A stretch of DNA of 64,000 nt from positions 28,086 to 92,085 of the forward strand of contig JACKBR010000017.1 in assembly GCA_020634495.1 (NCBI GenBank), in the 5' to 3' direction. Below, piece by piece: positions 50,879 through 59,005 of this stretch. The position numbers and the translations under genes are program-made. The notes below the pieces were generated by a model that was not told the DNA's origin, ran no database searches, and saw only the letters and a program-made list of their open reading frames with translations. Source of the DNA: Ardenticatenaceae bacterium. Its GTDB lineage: Bacteria > Chloroflexota > Anaerolineae > Promineifilales > Promineifilaceae. Position 1 is the stretch's first letter, and every line of letters starts with the position of its first letter.

Positions 50879-52129
50879 ATGAATCAACAAAAACGTCGGG
50901 TCGTGGTGACCGGTCTGGGCACCATCAACCCGTTAGGTAACGATGTGGCAACAACCTGGCAGAAGATCAGTCAGGGACAATCTGGCATAGATACCATTAC
51001 CTCTTTTGATGTCAGTGACTATAAAACAACCTTTGCTGGTGAAGTAAAAGCGTTTGATCCTCAGGAACATTTTGACCGCAAAGAAGTGCGGCGCATGTCG
51101 CGCATGACGCAGTTTGCCTTATTTGCGGCCCAGCAAGCCATTGACGATGCCAATCTTACCGTTACCGAGGCCAACAAAAACCGCATCGGCGTGGTGGTGG
51201 GCAGCGGCATGGGCAGTCTGGACCCCATTGTGGACAATGTGAATATGCTTAACGAGCGCGGGCCTTACCGGGTGAGTCCGTTTTTTGTGCCCATGATGTT
51301 GGCGGACACGCCCGCGGCAACCGTATCGATTCAGCATGGGTTTGGCGGGCCGAATATGTCTGTGGCCACCGCCTGCGCCACCGGCAATGATGCCATTGGC
51401 CAGGCAGCGCGTGTGGTGCAGCATGGTGCCGCTGATGTGATGATTGCGGGTGGTTCTGAAGCGTGCTTGATGCCCGTTGCTTTTGCTGGATTCAGCGTGA
51501 TGAAGGCGCTTTCTACCCGTAACGATGCGCCGCAGACGGCCTCACGGCCGTTTGACCAGACCCGTGATGGCTTTGTGGTAAGTGAAGGAGCCGCCATTGT
51601 GGTGCTGGAATCGCTGGAACATGCGCTGGCGCGTGGGGCGCGCATCTACGGCGAATTTTTGGGCTACGGGGCCAGCGCCGATGCTTACCATATTTCTATG
51701 CCCGCTGCTGATGGTTCTGGGGCCATTGCGGCCATGCAGGCTGCGCTGGCTGACGCTGGCGTGGTGCCAGAAGCTGTCAACTACATCAGCGCCCACGGCA
51801 CCAGCACCCCGCTCAACGACAAAGCAGAAACGGCCGCTATCAAGGTGGTTTTTGGCGAGGCGGCCTATGATGTTCCCGTCAGTTCTACCAAATCGATGCA
51901 CGGCCATCTGCTGGGCGCGTCTGGCTCGTTGGAAGCCGTTATTTGCCTGCAAGCCATCCAGCACAACCTGCTGCCCCCAACGATTAATTACGAAACGGCC
52001 GATCCTGAATGCGATCTGGATTATGTGCCCAACACGGCCCGGCCAGCCCCGGTGGACATTACCATGTCAAATGGGTTTGGTCTGGGAGGACACAATGCCA
52101 CCCTGGTGTTGGGGCGGTACCAGGCATAA
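50879..52129 (+). CDS. fabF: 3-oxoacyl-ACP synthase II
   Basis: Condenses malonyl-ACP with a growing acyl chain in fatty acid synthesis. About 416 residues. RRVVVTGLGTINPLGNDV is the family opening. The catalytic Cys sits in SVATACATGNDAIGQAARVV. The two active-site His are in SAHGTSTPLNDKAE and KSMHGHLLGASGSLEAV. GFGLGGHNATLVL closes the protein. The ATG at 50879 has GGAGG upstream. No other fab gene is nearby. Confidence 0.96.
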   Translation: MNQQKRRVVVTGLGTINPLGNDVATTWQKISQGQSGIDTITSFDVSDYKTTFAGEVKAFDPQEHFDRKEVRRMSRMTQFALFAAQQAIDDANLTVTEANKNRIGVVVGSGMGSLDPIVDNVNMLNERGPYRVSPFFVPMMLADTPAATVSIQHGFGGPNMSVATACATGNDAIGQAARVVQHGAADVMIAGGSEACLMPVAFAGFSVMKALSTRNDAPQTASRPFDQTRDGFVVSEGAAIVVLESLEHALARGARIYGEFLGYGASADAYHISMPAADGSGAIAAMQAALADAGVVPEAVNYISAHGTSTPLNDKAETAAIKVVFGEAAYDVPVSSTKSMHGHLLGASGSLEAVICLQAIQHNLLPPTINYETADPECDLDYVPNTARPAPVDITMSNGFGLGGHNATLVLGRYQA

Positions 52130-52132
52130 AAA

Positions 52133-52177
52133 AGAGACTGGCGATTTCGGGGTTTTAATCTCTAATCTCCAGTCTCC
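52133..52177. repeat. Gene-end hairpin repeat (GGAGATTGGAGACT family, copy 3)
   Basis: AGAGACTGGCGATT and AATCTCTAATCTCCAGTCTCC make a shorter version of the fold seen at 1691 and 23819. It separates convergent fabF and the DUF2085 gene. Confidence 0.65.
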
Positions 52178-52206
52178 TTTTCCATTCTTCTCTCACGAAT
52201 AAGACC

Positions 52207-53016
52207 CTAATCCGGCAATTCCCCAATGCGCGTTAATTTCCGCTCCAAGTCATCTTCAGTGCGGCCCATACTTTGCTCCAGATGAGGAAAGGTGAGCCAG
52301 ACGAGCATGAAGCCGAACAATGCCCCGGTGAAGGCTCGCAGGAACGGTGTGCTTTCGCGTAGGGGGAAAATATTCCCAAGCAGCGCTTGCACACCAACGG
52401 CCTCTCCGCCGCCCAATGGCGTGGCGTAGTAGCCAAACAGCTGGCTAAACCCATCCAGGCCAATTGGCCCCATGCCAATGATAAGGAAGAGAATAATGGG
52501 TAACGGCCGTATCACCCGTCGTTTTCTTACCACCCCATAAATAAGTCCGCCAATCAGCACAAAACCATAAATGGCAATGTCGCGCTCGCAAAGGGCCATC
52601 TTGTAGCCCATCTGCTCATTGCCCAAGAATTCCCGCGCCGCTACAAAAAACTCAGCCCAGTTGCCTTCTGCCACATTGGCAAATTCTGGCAAAGAGCTGG
52701 CATAAGTTTCTAGAGACGTGAGATCCGTGCTGGCCAGATCGCGAGGGTAAGCGGCCTGTTCTCCAAACAGAAAAAAGCTGCGCGAAGCCATTTGGTGGCA
52801 CATGGGGCTGTACATGGTGTAAATGATGCGTGCCGGGCCAGTGGCTCCCGCCTTCATGAGCACAGGTGCCAGAATGGGCAGCGCCACGTAAATGGCAATG
52901 ATGGTGTTGAGCACAGCCAGCCAATGCTTGCTGAATTTATAAATGAGCTTATCTGCGCCGATAACAAAATCGCGAGTGCGCCCGGTAGCAACTTTTTTTG
53001 AGGGTGGTGTCGTCAT
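52207..53016 (-). CDS. DUF2085 membrane protein
   Basis: About 269 residues. Helices include LAVLNTIIAIYVALPILAPVL, IAIYGFVLIGGLIYGV and ILFLIIGMGPIGLDGFSQL. The DUF2085 signature is present: MCHQMASRSFFLFGEQ and ALCERDIAIYGF, with the paired Cys, followed by GPIGLDGFSQ. No molecular function is known for the family. The ATG at 53016 is preferred over 53052 because the N-terminus is then MTTPPSKK. Confidence 0.82.
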   Translation of the reverse strand: MTTPPSKKVATGRTRDFVIGADKLIYKFSKHWLAVLNTIIAIYVALPILAPVLMKAGATGPARIIYTMYSPMCHQMASRSFFLFGEQAAYPRDLASTDLTSLETYASSLPEFANVAEGNWAEFFVAAREFLGNEQMGYKMALCERDIAIYGFVLIGGLIYGVVRKRRVIRPLPIILFLIIGMGPIGLDGFSQLFGYYATPLGGGEAVGVQALLGNIFPLRESTPFLRAFTGALFGFMLVWLTFPHLEQSMGRTEDDLERKLTRIGELPD

Positions 53017-53146
53017 GGCAGGTATTTCATCACGAATTGGATGAATTGACAAATTGAATAAGGGCTGCCTGTAGCGCGAAGCGCGGCAAATGGAAAAGTA
53101 CGTTGTGGGCAGCAGGGGTTAATTTTAGAGATTGAGTTCGTTATGT

Positions 53147-53833
53147 CTAGTTGGCGGAAAGCGTATCGGCCAGATAGTCATCAATTTGGGATTGCACCAT
53201 AGGGCCGCGATGAATGGCGGTGACTTCGCCGCTGCCATTGATGAAGAAGGTGGTGGGCAGGATATTGGCCACGCCGAACAGCTCAGAAACGGTGCCTTCG
53301 TTGTCGAGAACGGCCGTAAAATTCAGCCCCAGCTCCTCAAAAAACAAGGCCACATCTTCGGCCGGTTCTTGCTGATCTAGCGCCAGAATAACCAGCCCTT
53401 CATCCCGATGGGCCTGGTAAGCCGCTTCTAGCTCTGGCATTTCCACCCGGCAAGGGGCGCACCAGGTTGCCCAAAAGTTGATGATCACGGGCTGGCCCGC
53501 CAGTTCGCTCAGCTGAATCTGGTTTCCGGCCACGTCGTTGAGGCGGAAATCGTAGGCTAAATCACCAACTTCTAGCAGGCCGCCCCCGGTGGGGAGCTGG
53601 TTGGCGCTGCCAGTTTCGTTGAACTCTAGCGCCGGGACTTGCTGCAAAATGGTGCTGTTGGGGTCGGTAACGGCCGTTTCCTCCGCCGGTTCTTCCCCAA
53701 AAAGATTACCGCCAAAAAGGAGTAGGGTAAGCGCCAGACCTAAAATGATAAAGCCGCCGACGATGAGCAGGGGATTACGGCCGTTAGCGGCGCTGGCAGT
53801 ACTTTTAAGGTTAAAATCATCCTGGGAAGACAT
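53147..53833 (-). CDS. TlpA/ResA-type thiol-disulfide oxidoreductase
   Basis: A 228-residue membrane-anchored thioredoxin. One N-terminal helix (LLIVGGFIILGLALTLLLFGG) holds it to the membrane. The thioredoxin fold has VIINFWATWCAPCRVEMPELEAAYQ, with the WCxPC active site. LPTTFFINGSGEV follows, with the cis-Pro loop LPTTF. In cytochrome c maturation this protein keeps the apocytochrome thiols reduced. It is the last gene of the ccm operon, 24 bases after ccdA. Confidence 0.93.
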   Translation of the reverse strand: MSSQDDFNLKSTASAANGRNPLLIVGGFIILGLALTLLLFGGNLFGEEPAEETAVTDPNSTILQQVPALEFNETGSANQLPTGGGLLEVGDLAYDFRLNDVAGNQIQLSELAGQPVIINFWATWCAPCRVEMPELEAAYQAHRDEGLVILALDQQEPAEDVALFFEELGLNFTAVLDNEGTVSELFGVANILPTTFFINGSGEVTAIHRGPMVQSQIDDYLADTLSAN

Positions 53834-53856
53834 GCAGAAATCCAGCTAACAATCGC

Positions 53857-54975
53857 TTATCGTTGGAACAGAGAAATGAATCGTTCTTCCAAAAGGACAA
53901 ACCATTCAGAAAATTCATATTGACCGAACAGCGAATTAATTTGCGTGAGGGTTCCATTGAGCATCAGCAAAGCCAAAATGATGAACAATGCCCCACTAAT
54001 GAGCTGCGTAGAGTGCAGATGAATGGTAGTTTTACGTTCTTCAGAACTGGTGAACACCCACAGCGCCGCGCCAAGCAGGGTCACAACCAGCAGGCCAATC
54101 TGGTGCCCAACCGTGACCGACTGGCCAGCAAAAAGGTCGAAGTTGAAAAAGGCATAATCGGCTGCGGCCACCAAAACGCGCCAGATTGCCAATGCCCAAA
54201 CCAGGGCAACCACAATCGTGTGGGTGTTTAGCTCCCAGCCCTTGCCACGCAAAGCCCGCCAAAATAGGCTTTGGCGACTCATTCGCCCAAAAAAGGTGGA
54301 AACAATCAGCAGAGGCAATCCCAGCCCTAATGTATAAATAAAGAGCAGCATCATGCCATTCCAAACGGAGGTGGTTTGCGCGGCCAATGTCAGCACGGTG
54401 CCTAAAATAGGGCCAATACAGCTTGTCCAACCCACCGCAAAGCTAAGCCCAAAAATATAGGACCCTTTCACCGTGGTGCTTTTGGGCTGCACGCCGCCCG
54501 TGCCGCTGGTGTCCACGCCGCCAAACCCTTTGCCCAGCAAACTTAGCACGCCAAAAACCATCACCACCGCGCCGCCTACCAGAATGAGTAACTGCTGGTT
54601 GCGGAGCAATGTTTTGCCTACGGCAAAGCCAACGGCTCCAAACAGGGTGAATGTGGTGGCCAGCCCCAACATAAAGGCGATGGTGTTGGAGGCGATTTGC
54701 TTACGGCCGCTTTGGAAGGCAAAAGCAAAGTAGGCGGTGAGTACGGGCAGGGTGCAAGGGGAGGCAAAGCTGAGCAAGCCGCCGCCAAAAGCGAGTAGGG
54801 CCAGAATAGCGAAGGGTTGGGTTTGCAGCCCAACGGCAAATTCTGGGGTGCTGCTGCTTTGGGTTAGGGTGCCAATGATCAGAAACAGGAGAACGGCCGT
54901 TCCCACCCCTATCAACAATTTTTGACCAAGCGAGAGGGTTCGTATTGGCTCTGGAATTGTGAATGATTTAAGCAT
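53857..54975 (-). CDS. CcdA/DsbD-type thiol-disulfide transporter
   Basis: A 372-residue membrane protein that passes electrons from cytoplasmic thioredoxin to the outside. LLSFASPCTLPVLTAYFAFAF carries the conserved CxxP-type Cys, and GWTSCIGPILGTVLTLAAQT the second Cys. Helices follow to residue 360. It is longer than minimal CcdA (about 240) because of extra helices and a C-terminal part. It supplies reductant to the next gene's TlpA/ResA protein. It lies downstream of ccmD with 140 bases between. Confidence 0.88.
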   Translation of the reverse strand: MLKSFTIPEPIRTLSLGQKLLIGVGTAVLLFLIIGTLTQSSSTPEFAVGLQTQPFAILALLAFGGGLLSFASPCTLPVLTAYFAFAFQSGRKQIASNTIAFMLGLATTFTLFGAVGFAVGKTLLRNQQLLILVGGAVVMVFGVLSLLGKGFGGVDTSGTGGVQPKSTTVKGSYIFGLSFAVGWTSCIGPILGTVLTLAAQTTSVWNGMMLLFIYTLGLGLPLLIVSTFFGRMSRQSLFWRALRGKGWELNTHTIVVALVWALAIWRVLVAAADYAFFNFDLFAGQSVTVGHQIGLLVVTLLGAALWVFTSSEERKTTIHLHSTQLISGALFIILALLMLNGTLTQINSLFGQYEFSEWFVLLEERFISLFQR

Positions 54976-55116
54976 AGCGTGTGCTCCACAAATGGTTGTT
55001 GATTGTTTAGACGGACAGCTACGGCCAGTTCTTACGTGTGGAAAACCGTCACCCCATTAGTATGCCCCAAACAAATTAAGAAAAAGTAACAGAGCCTACT
55101 GAATTGGTGAATCAGC

Positions 55117-55314
55117 CTATTCCTCTTCGTCCTGTAATAATCGTTCCATGAGTTGAATATCTTGCCGCAGATTGCGCTGCCGTACGGCCAAACTCACAAT
55201 GTACACCAGACCAATTACTCCCATCACGCCATAGCCCAAGACAAGGTAATTGTTAAACGTATGGGGATTAATGCTCGATTGCAAAGCGATATTAAGTAAA
55301 AAATGAGCAAACAT
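55117..55314 (-). CDS. ccmD: CcmD-like small membrane protein
   Basis: A 65-residue protein with a single central helix (NYLVLGYGVMGVIGLVYIVSLAV) followed by a charged tail (RQRNLRQDIQLMERLLQDEEE). That is the size and plan of CcmD, which helps release holo-CcmE from the CcmABC complex. Its start overlaps the ccmC stop by one base, so it is coupled. Confidence 0.75.
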   Translation of the reverse strand: MFAHFLLNIALQSSINPHTFNNYLVLGYGVMGVIGLVYIVSLAVRQRNLRQDIQLMERLLQDEEE

Positions 55315-56066
55315 TATGCTTTGCCTCCTTGCAGGCGAGAAGCCACGCGCATTTTTAGCGAATCAACATTGTCCATCAGGTATTGCAGCCGGAGCCGGTT
55401 AAACATCCAGGCAATGTACATGACGGTAAAAGAGATCGTGTTAACCGTAAGGGTGATGCCCATCTTCATCGACTCAAGACCAGGGGCAAAATCTTGCAAA
55501 CCTTCAGATGCACCTTGGGCTGATTCTACCGTGCCGCCAAAGACAACTGGATGAATGTCCCGGAAAATGCGGATACTAATGTAGGTCATAATGATGGTAA
55601 CAAAGGCAACAATGACGTAAACGGCCGCAAATCGTGCCCGTTTCTCTTCTTCCTCAATTGCCCCCCGGAGCATAAAGTAGGCGGCATAGGTAAGCCAGGC
55701 CACGGTGATCAGCGTTAAGCGGGGCGTCCAATCCCACCAGGTATTCCAGGCTGGCTTGCCCCAAACCGAGCCTGCCGCCGTGGCAATGGTGAGAAAGACC
55801 AGACCGATTTCAACTGAAGAGAGGGCAATGGTGTCCCAAATGCGCTCGTGACGTCTCAAATACAGTGCGCCGCCAACCAGGGCAATAAAAAAAGCTACTG
55901 CGCCCACCCAGGCCGAGCCCACATGAAAATAAAATATTCGCTGCACATTACCCATCGTTCGCTCAGTTGGCGCATAGAAAAAATTCATGCCTAAACTAAT
56001 GATTAAAGTAGCGGCAGCTAGCCAATTGAGCTTGGGTATCCATCGATTCATTCGAGCCAGACTCAT
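55314..56066 (-). CDS. ccmC: Heme exporter protein CcmC
   Basis: A 250-residue membrane protein of the heme-handling family. Six helices are visible. The tryptophan-rich heme-presenting motif reads WGKPAWNTWWDWTPRLT, with conserved flanking His in FYFHVGSAWVGA and in helix 4/5. It delivers heme to CcmE in System I cytochrome c maturation. It is coupled to ccmD. The distance from ccmB is 147 bases. Confidence 0.92.
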   Translation of the reverse strand: MSLARMNRWIPKLNWLAAATLIISLGMNFFYAPTERTMGNVQRIFYFHVGSAWVGAVAFFIALVGGALYLRRHERIWDTIALSSVEIGLVFLTIATAAGSVWGKPAWNTWWDWTPRLTLITVAWLTYAAYFMLRGAIEEEEKRARFAAVYVIVAFVTIIMTYISIRIFRDIHPVVFGGTVESAQGASEGLQDFAPGLESMKMGITLTVNTISFTVMYIAWMFNRLRLQYLMDNVDSLKMRVASRLQGGKA

Positions 56067-56213
56067 AGTAATTACTCCTTCCAGTTCCTAAAATTGTAGG
56101 TGAAATTGGGATGCTGCTATTTTACGTTTTTGGTAAGTAGAATACCAAACATTTTTTTATCAGAGGCAAACTTATCACGATTTGCTAAAGACCAGCAGGT
56201 GCCATCGGGTAAT

Positions 56214-56933
56214 TTAGGATTCGACGACGAGATGGTAGGAAAAGATGCCGGTGCCTAAGATGGCCAAATCATAGGCCGCTACCAGTGAAACCATGCTGCG
56301 CACGGTGGAAAATTCGGGCACAGCATTCATCATTTCACCAACGGCCGTTGCCGCTGGCAAAATTAATGGCAGCACCAGAGGCATCAATAAAATGGGCAGC
56401 AAAACCTCTTTGGCCCTTGTCTGCATGGTCATTGAGGTGATAAGCACCCCGGCGGCCACATAACCAATGGTGCCAAGAAACAACACCAGCAGCACTGTTG
56501 GCTGCCAAAATGGCTTGTTAAAGAATATGATAAACACAAAAACCAGCACCAACTCCAGCAGCAGCGTAAAAATTGTTACACTAATTACCTTGGCCAAATA
56601 AATGGCTCGCCGGTCAATCGGCGCAATCAAAATGGCGTCAATGTTTTGATTCTCACGTTCAATGGCCAGGGATCGATTCAAACCAAGCGTACCGGCCAAT
56701 AGTATGGTAGCCCACAGCAGCCCAGTAGCCACATTACGCGCGGCATCCAGCTCCGTTTCCAAAGCAAAGTTGAACATCACAACCGTAACTAGCGAGAACA
56801 TTACCATCAGGCTAACCGTCTGGCGGGTGTGCTTTTCGATTTGTAGATCTTTCCAAACAATGGCCCAAACGGCCGTTGCAAATCGGCTGTTTGTCCAGGA
56901 TGTAGCTTGTGGTGCTGCCGATAATTTATCCAT
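56214..56933 (-). CDS. ccmB: Heme exporter permease CcmB
   Basis: A 239-residue ABC permease with six helices. The start resembles CcmB: AVWAIVWKDLQIEKHTRQTVSLMVMFSLVTVV. It continues with LWATILLAGTLGLNRSLAIERENQNIDAILIAPIDRRAIYLAK. It forms the membrane part of CcmAB, which drives heme release from CcmE. Its start overlaps the end of ccmA by 8 bases. Confidence 0.92.
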   Translation of the reverse strand: MDKLSAAPQATSWTNSRFATAVWAIVWKDLQIEKHTRQTVSLMVMFSLVTVVMFNFALETELDAARNVATGLLWATILLAGTLGLNRSLAIERENQNIDAILIAPIDRRAIYLAKVISVTIFTLLLELVLVFVFIIFFNKPFWQPTVLLVLFLGTIGYVAAGVLITSMTMQTRAKEVLLPILLMPLVLPLILPAATAVGEMMNAVPEFSTVRSMVSLVAAYDLAILGTGIFSYHLVVES

Positions 56934-57654
56934 TACTTTTGCCAGACATGCCTACTTTGCGGCCAGTTTGTTCCGCGTAAATATCTAAAAACTCATTGCC
57001 CGTAACTTCGCCATTGGCTATTTCTTGGACAATTTTCCCCCGACTTAAAATGGCCACGCGATCACATAAGTTGAGGCCGTGAACCAAATCGTGGGTAATC
57101 ATTAGGATGGTACGGCCGTTGTCCGATTCTCGCCTCAATAAATCATCCAGCAAAGCAGACGCATCCTGATCCAGGCCCGTATAAGGCTCATCCAAAAGCA
57201 GCACATCCGGTTCATGCAGCGTTGCGCGAGCCAACGTAAGACGCTGCATCATGCCCCGCGAGAAAGTTCGCACGGCATCCCGTTGGCGCGCCGCTAACCC
57301 AACACGCTTCAACGCTGCTATCACCCGTTCCTCGCTGTTATCCAATTGATACAGCTTGGCAAAAAAAAGGAGATTCTCAGCTGCGGTCAGGTCCCCATAA
57401 AGCAGGGTTTGGTGTGAGACCAGGCCAATATGTTGGCGTACCCGGTCGCTAAATCGAGGCATGAGCCAGCCGCCAATTTTTACTTCACCGGCCGTCGGCT
57501 TCAAAAGCGTAGCCACAATGCGCATCAGGGTTGTTTTTCCTGCGCCATTTGGCCCTACAAGCGTGACAAATGATCCCGCAGTAACATGCAGGTTTATGCC
57601 GCGCAGCACAGGGTTTAACCCATATTGTTTAACAAGCCCATTAATCTGAATCAT
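56926..57654 (-). CDS. ccmA: Heme exporter ATPase CcmA
   Basis: A 242-residue ABC ATPase. Walker A is GPNGAGKTTLMR, the signature LARATLHEPDVLLLDEP includes Walker B, and the H-loop is MITHD. It has the short C-terminus of CcmA, and the ccm neighbours settle the assignment. The first gene of the ccmA-B-C-D-ccdA-tlpA operon. No ccmE, ccmF or ccmH gene is in the window, so the heme chaperone and ligase parts lie elsewhere. Confidence 0.9.
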   Translation of the reverse strand: MIQINGLVKQYGLNPVLRGINLHVTAGSFVTLVGPNGAGKTTLMRIVATLLKPTAGEVKIGGWLMPRFSDRVRQHIGLVSHQTLLYGDLTAAENLLFFAKLYQLDNSEERVIAALKRVGLAARQRDAVRTFSRGMMQRLTLARATLHEPDVLLLDEPYTGLDQDASALLDDLLRRESDNGRTILMITHDLVHGLNLCDRVAILSRGKIVQEIANGEVTGNEFLDIYAEQTGRKVGMSGKSNG

Positions 57655-58050
57655 CCAGTCAATTTTAGGTTCTCTTACACTTTCGGCAAGTGCTGATTGT
57701 CAGGGGCGTTTTCATGACACATAACACATACCTGCCGCCACTGAGGAGGGAGCCTTCTCAATGGCATAGGCAGCTGAGGATGCCTCACTCCGCATTTGTT
57801 AATTGAAAATCAACAATCTATTAGGATTATCACCAGATATTCATCCAGGCGAACAAATAAGGTGGTTGCTCCTGTTTTTAGGCGATTTTTGCCCAAAACA
57901 CCCGTTTTTACAGTACCAGGGTAAGGGTCAACAAAGCGGCAGAATAGTGACAAACCCTCAAAAAACGTTGTTATGTCTACTAAATAGTTGCATTCTTGGC
58001 AAATGTTCTTTTATAATAGCGGCCAACCTTTGGGAAGAGGGTTAATTAAT
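57655..58050. other. Divergent promoter region of ccm operon and membrane gene
   Basis: About 400 AT-rich bases with no gene. TTGCAT, an 18-base spacer and TATAAT (57988-58017) make a candidate plus-strand promoter, starting transcription near 58024, ahead of GAAGAGG and the TTG start of the next gene. Confidence 0.5.
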
Positions 58051-58875
58051 TTGCTATTGAACTTGTCTGGAACAATTACCCCCTGGATTTTAGGGACACT
58101 CATTTTATTACTGCTGCTTGCCTTAGCTGTGGTATTTAAGTCTTGGCGAGAGATGAAGCGTTCGCCATACTTCTTTATGCGGCTTCAAGCAGAAAAACGG
58201 CTGCAAACTTACTCGTTTACAAGTTTAGGTTTGCTGGCTGCTTCTGTTTTATTTGCGCTTTATGCGCTGCGTCCCCCCGTCGATAACACCCCCCTTGTTG
58301 CGGTACTTACAAATGCAAAACCTGTAACTGATGAGGTTGCTGCTTTAGCTGAACCCAATAGCGCCGGGGTAGAGTTTGTGGCGGAAACGGCCGTTACCAC
58401 CTCCCAAATTGTGACCACCAGCAACGACCCGCTCTTTTTAAGCGATGCAGATGCTTTGAGACAGGCTGCCTTGACGCTGCCAGAAGAATATGATCGTTTC
58501 ACCCCCAAAGTAGAGCTCAACGATAATACAGAATTGGGCACCATCAGTTTTTCCACCAAAATAAACGACGATTACCAGGCAATTGACCCAACCAATATTT
58601 TTGCTGTTGGTTCCTATACCGTTTATGCCACGTTTTCCTACGATGGCATGGCGGATGGTATGTCTTGGGCCTGGGTTTGGCGGCACGATGGCGAAGTTGT
58701 AGACGGCGGCAATGAGCATTGGGCGTATGGTGAAGATGGCCCTGGCTATATCTATCTCAATCCTGATGATGGATTCCGTGCTGGGGAATATACCCTGGAA
58801 GTTTGGGTAAATGGCGAGATGCTTACCCGTTCTAACATGCGCATGACTGGCGCGGCTTTATCATCGGGTAACTAA
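58051..58875 (+). CDS. Membrane protein with extracellular beta domain
   Basis: About 274 residues from a TTG start with GAAGAGG 10 bases upstream; an ATG at 57988 is upstream of the promoter TATAAT and so less likely. Two membrane helices are visible near the N-terminus (PWILGTLILLLLLALAVVF and LGLLAASVLFALYALRP). A linker and a beta-rich outer domain follow (IFAVGSYTVYATFSYDGMADGMSWAWVWRHDGEVVDG ... RAGEYTLEVWVNGEML). The last part resembles a small CARDB/PKD-like sandwich. Function is unknown. Confidence 0.7.
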   Translation: MLLNLSGTITPWILGTLILLLLLALAVVFKSWREMKRSPYFFMRLQAEKRLQTYSFTSLGLLAASVLFALYALRPPVDNTPLVAVLTNAKPVTDEVAALAEPNSAGVEFVAETAVTTSQIVTTSNDPLFLSDADALRQAALTLPEEYDRFTPKVELNDNTELGTISFSTKINDDYQAIDPTNIFAVGSYTVYATFSYDGMADGMSWAWVWRHDGEVVDGGNEHWAYGEDGPGYIYLNPDDGFRAGEYTLEVWVNGEMLTRSNMRMTGAALSSGN

Positions 58876-58955
58876 ATCTATTTTAAGTAATCAACAATGG
58901 GCAGTGGCCTAGAGGCCACGCTGTTGTTTGAAGGAAGAGAAGAGGAAGAAGGGAC

Positions 58956-58980
58956 AGCCCGGCCAATTGGCCGGGCTTTT
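58956..58980. terminator. Perfect 22-base palindrome, bidirectional terminator
   Basis: AGCCCGGCCAATTGGCCGGGCT followed by TTTT, between two convergent genes. A smaller GTGGCC-TAGA-GGCCAC hairpin lies just upstream at 58904-58919. Confidence 0.7.
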
Positions 58981-59005
58981 GGTTTGTGGCATTGACGCCA
59001 CCATT

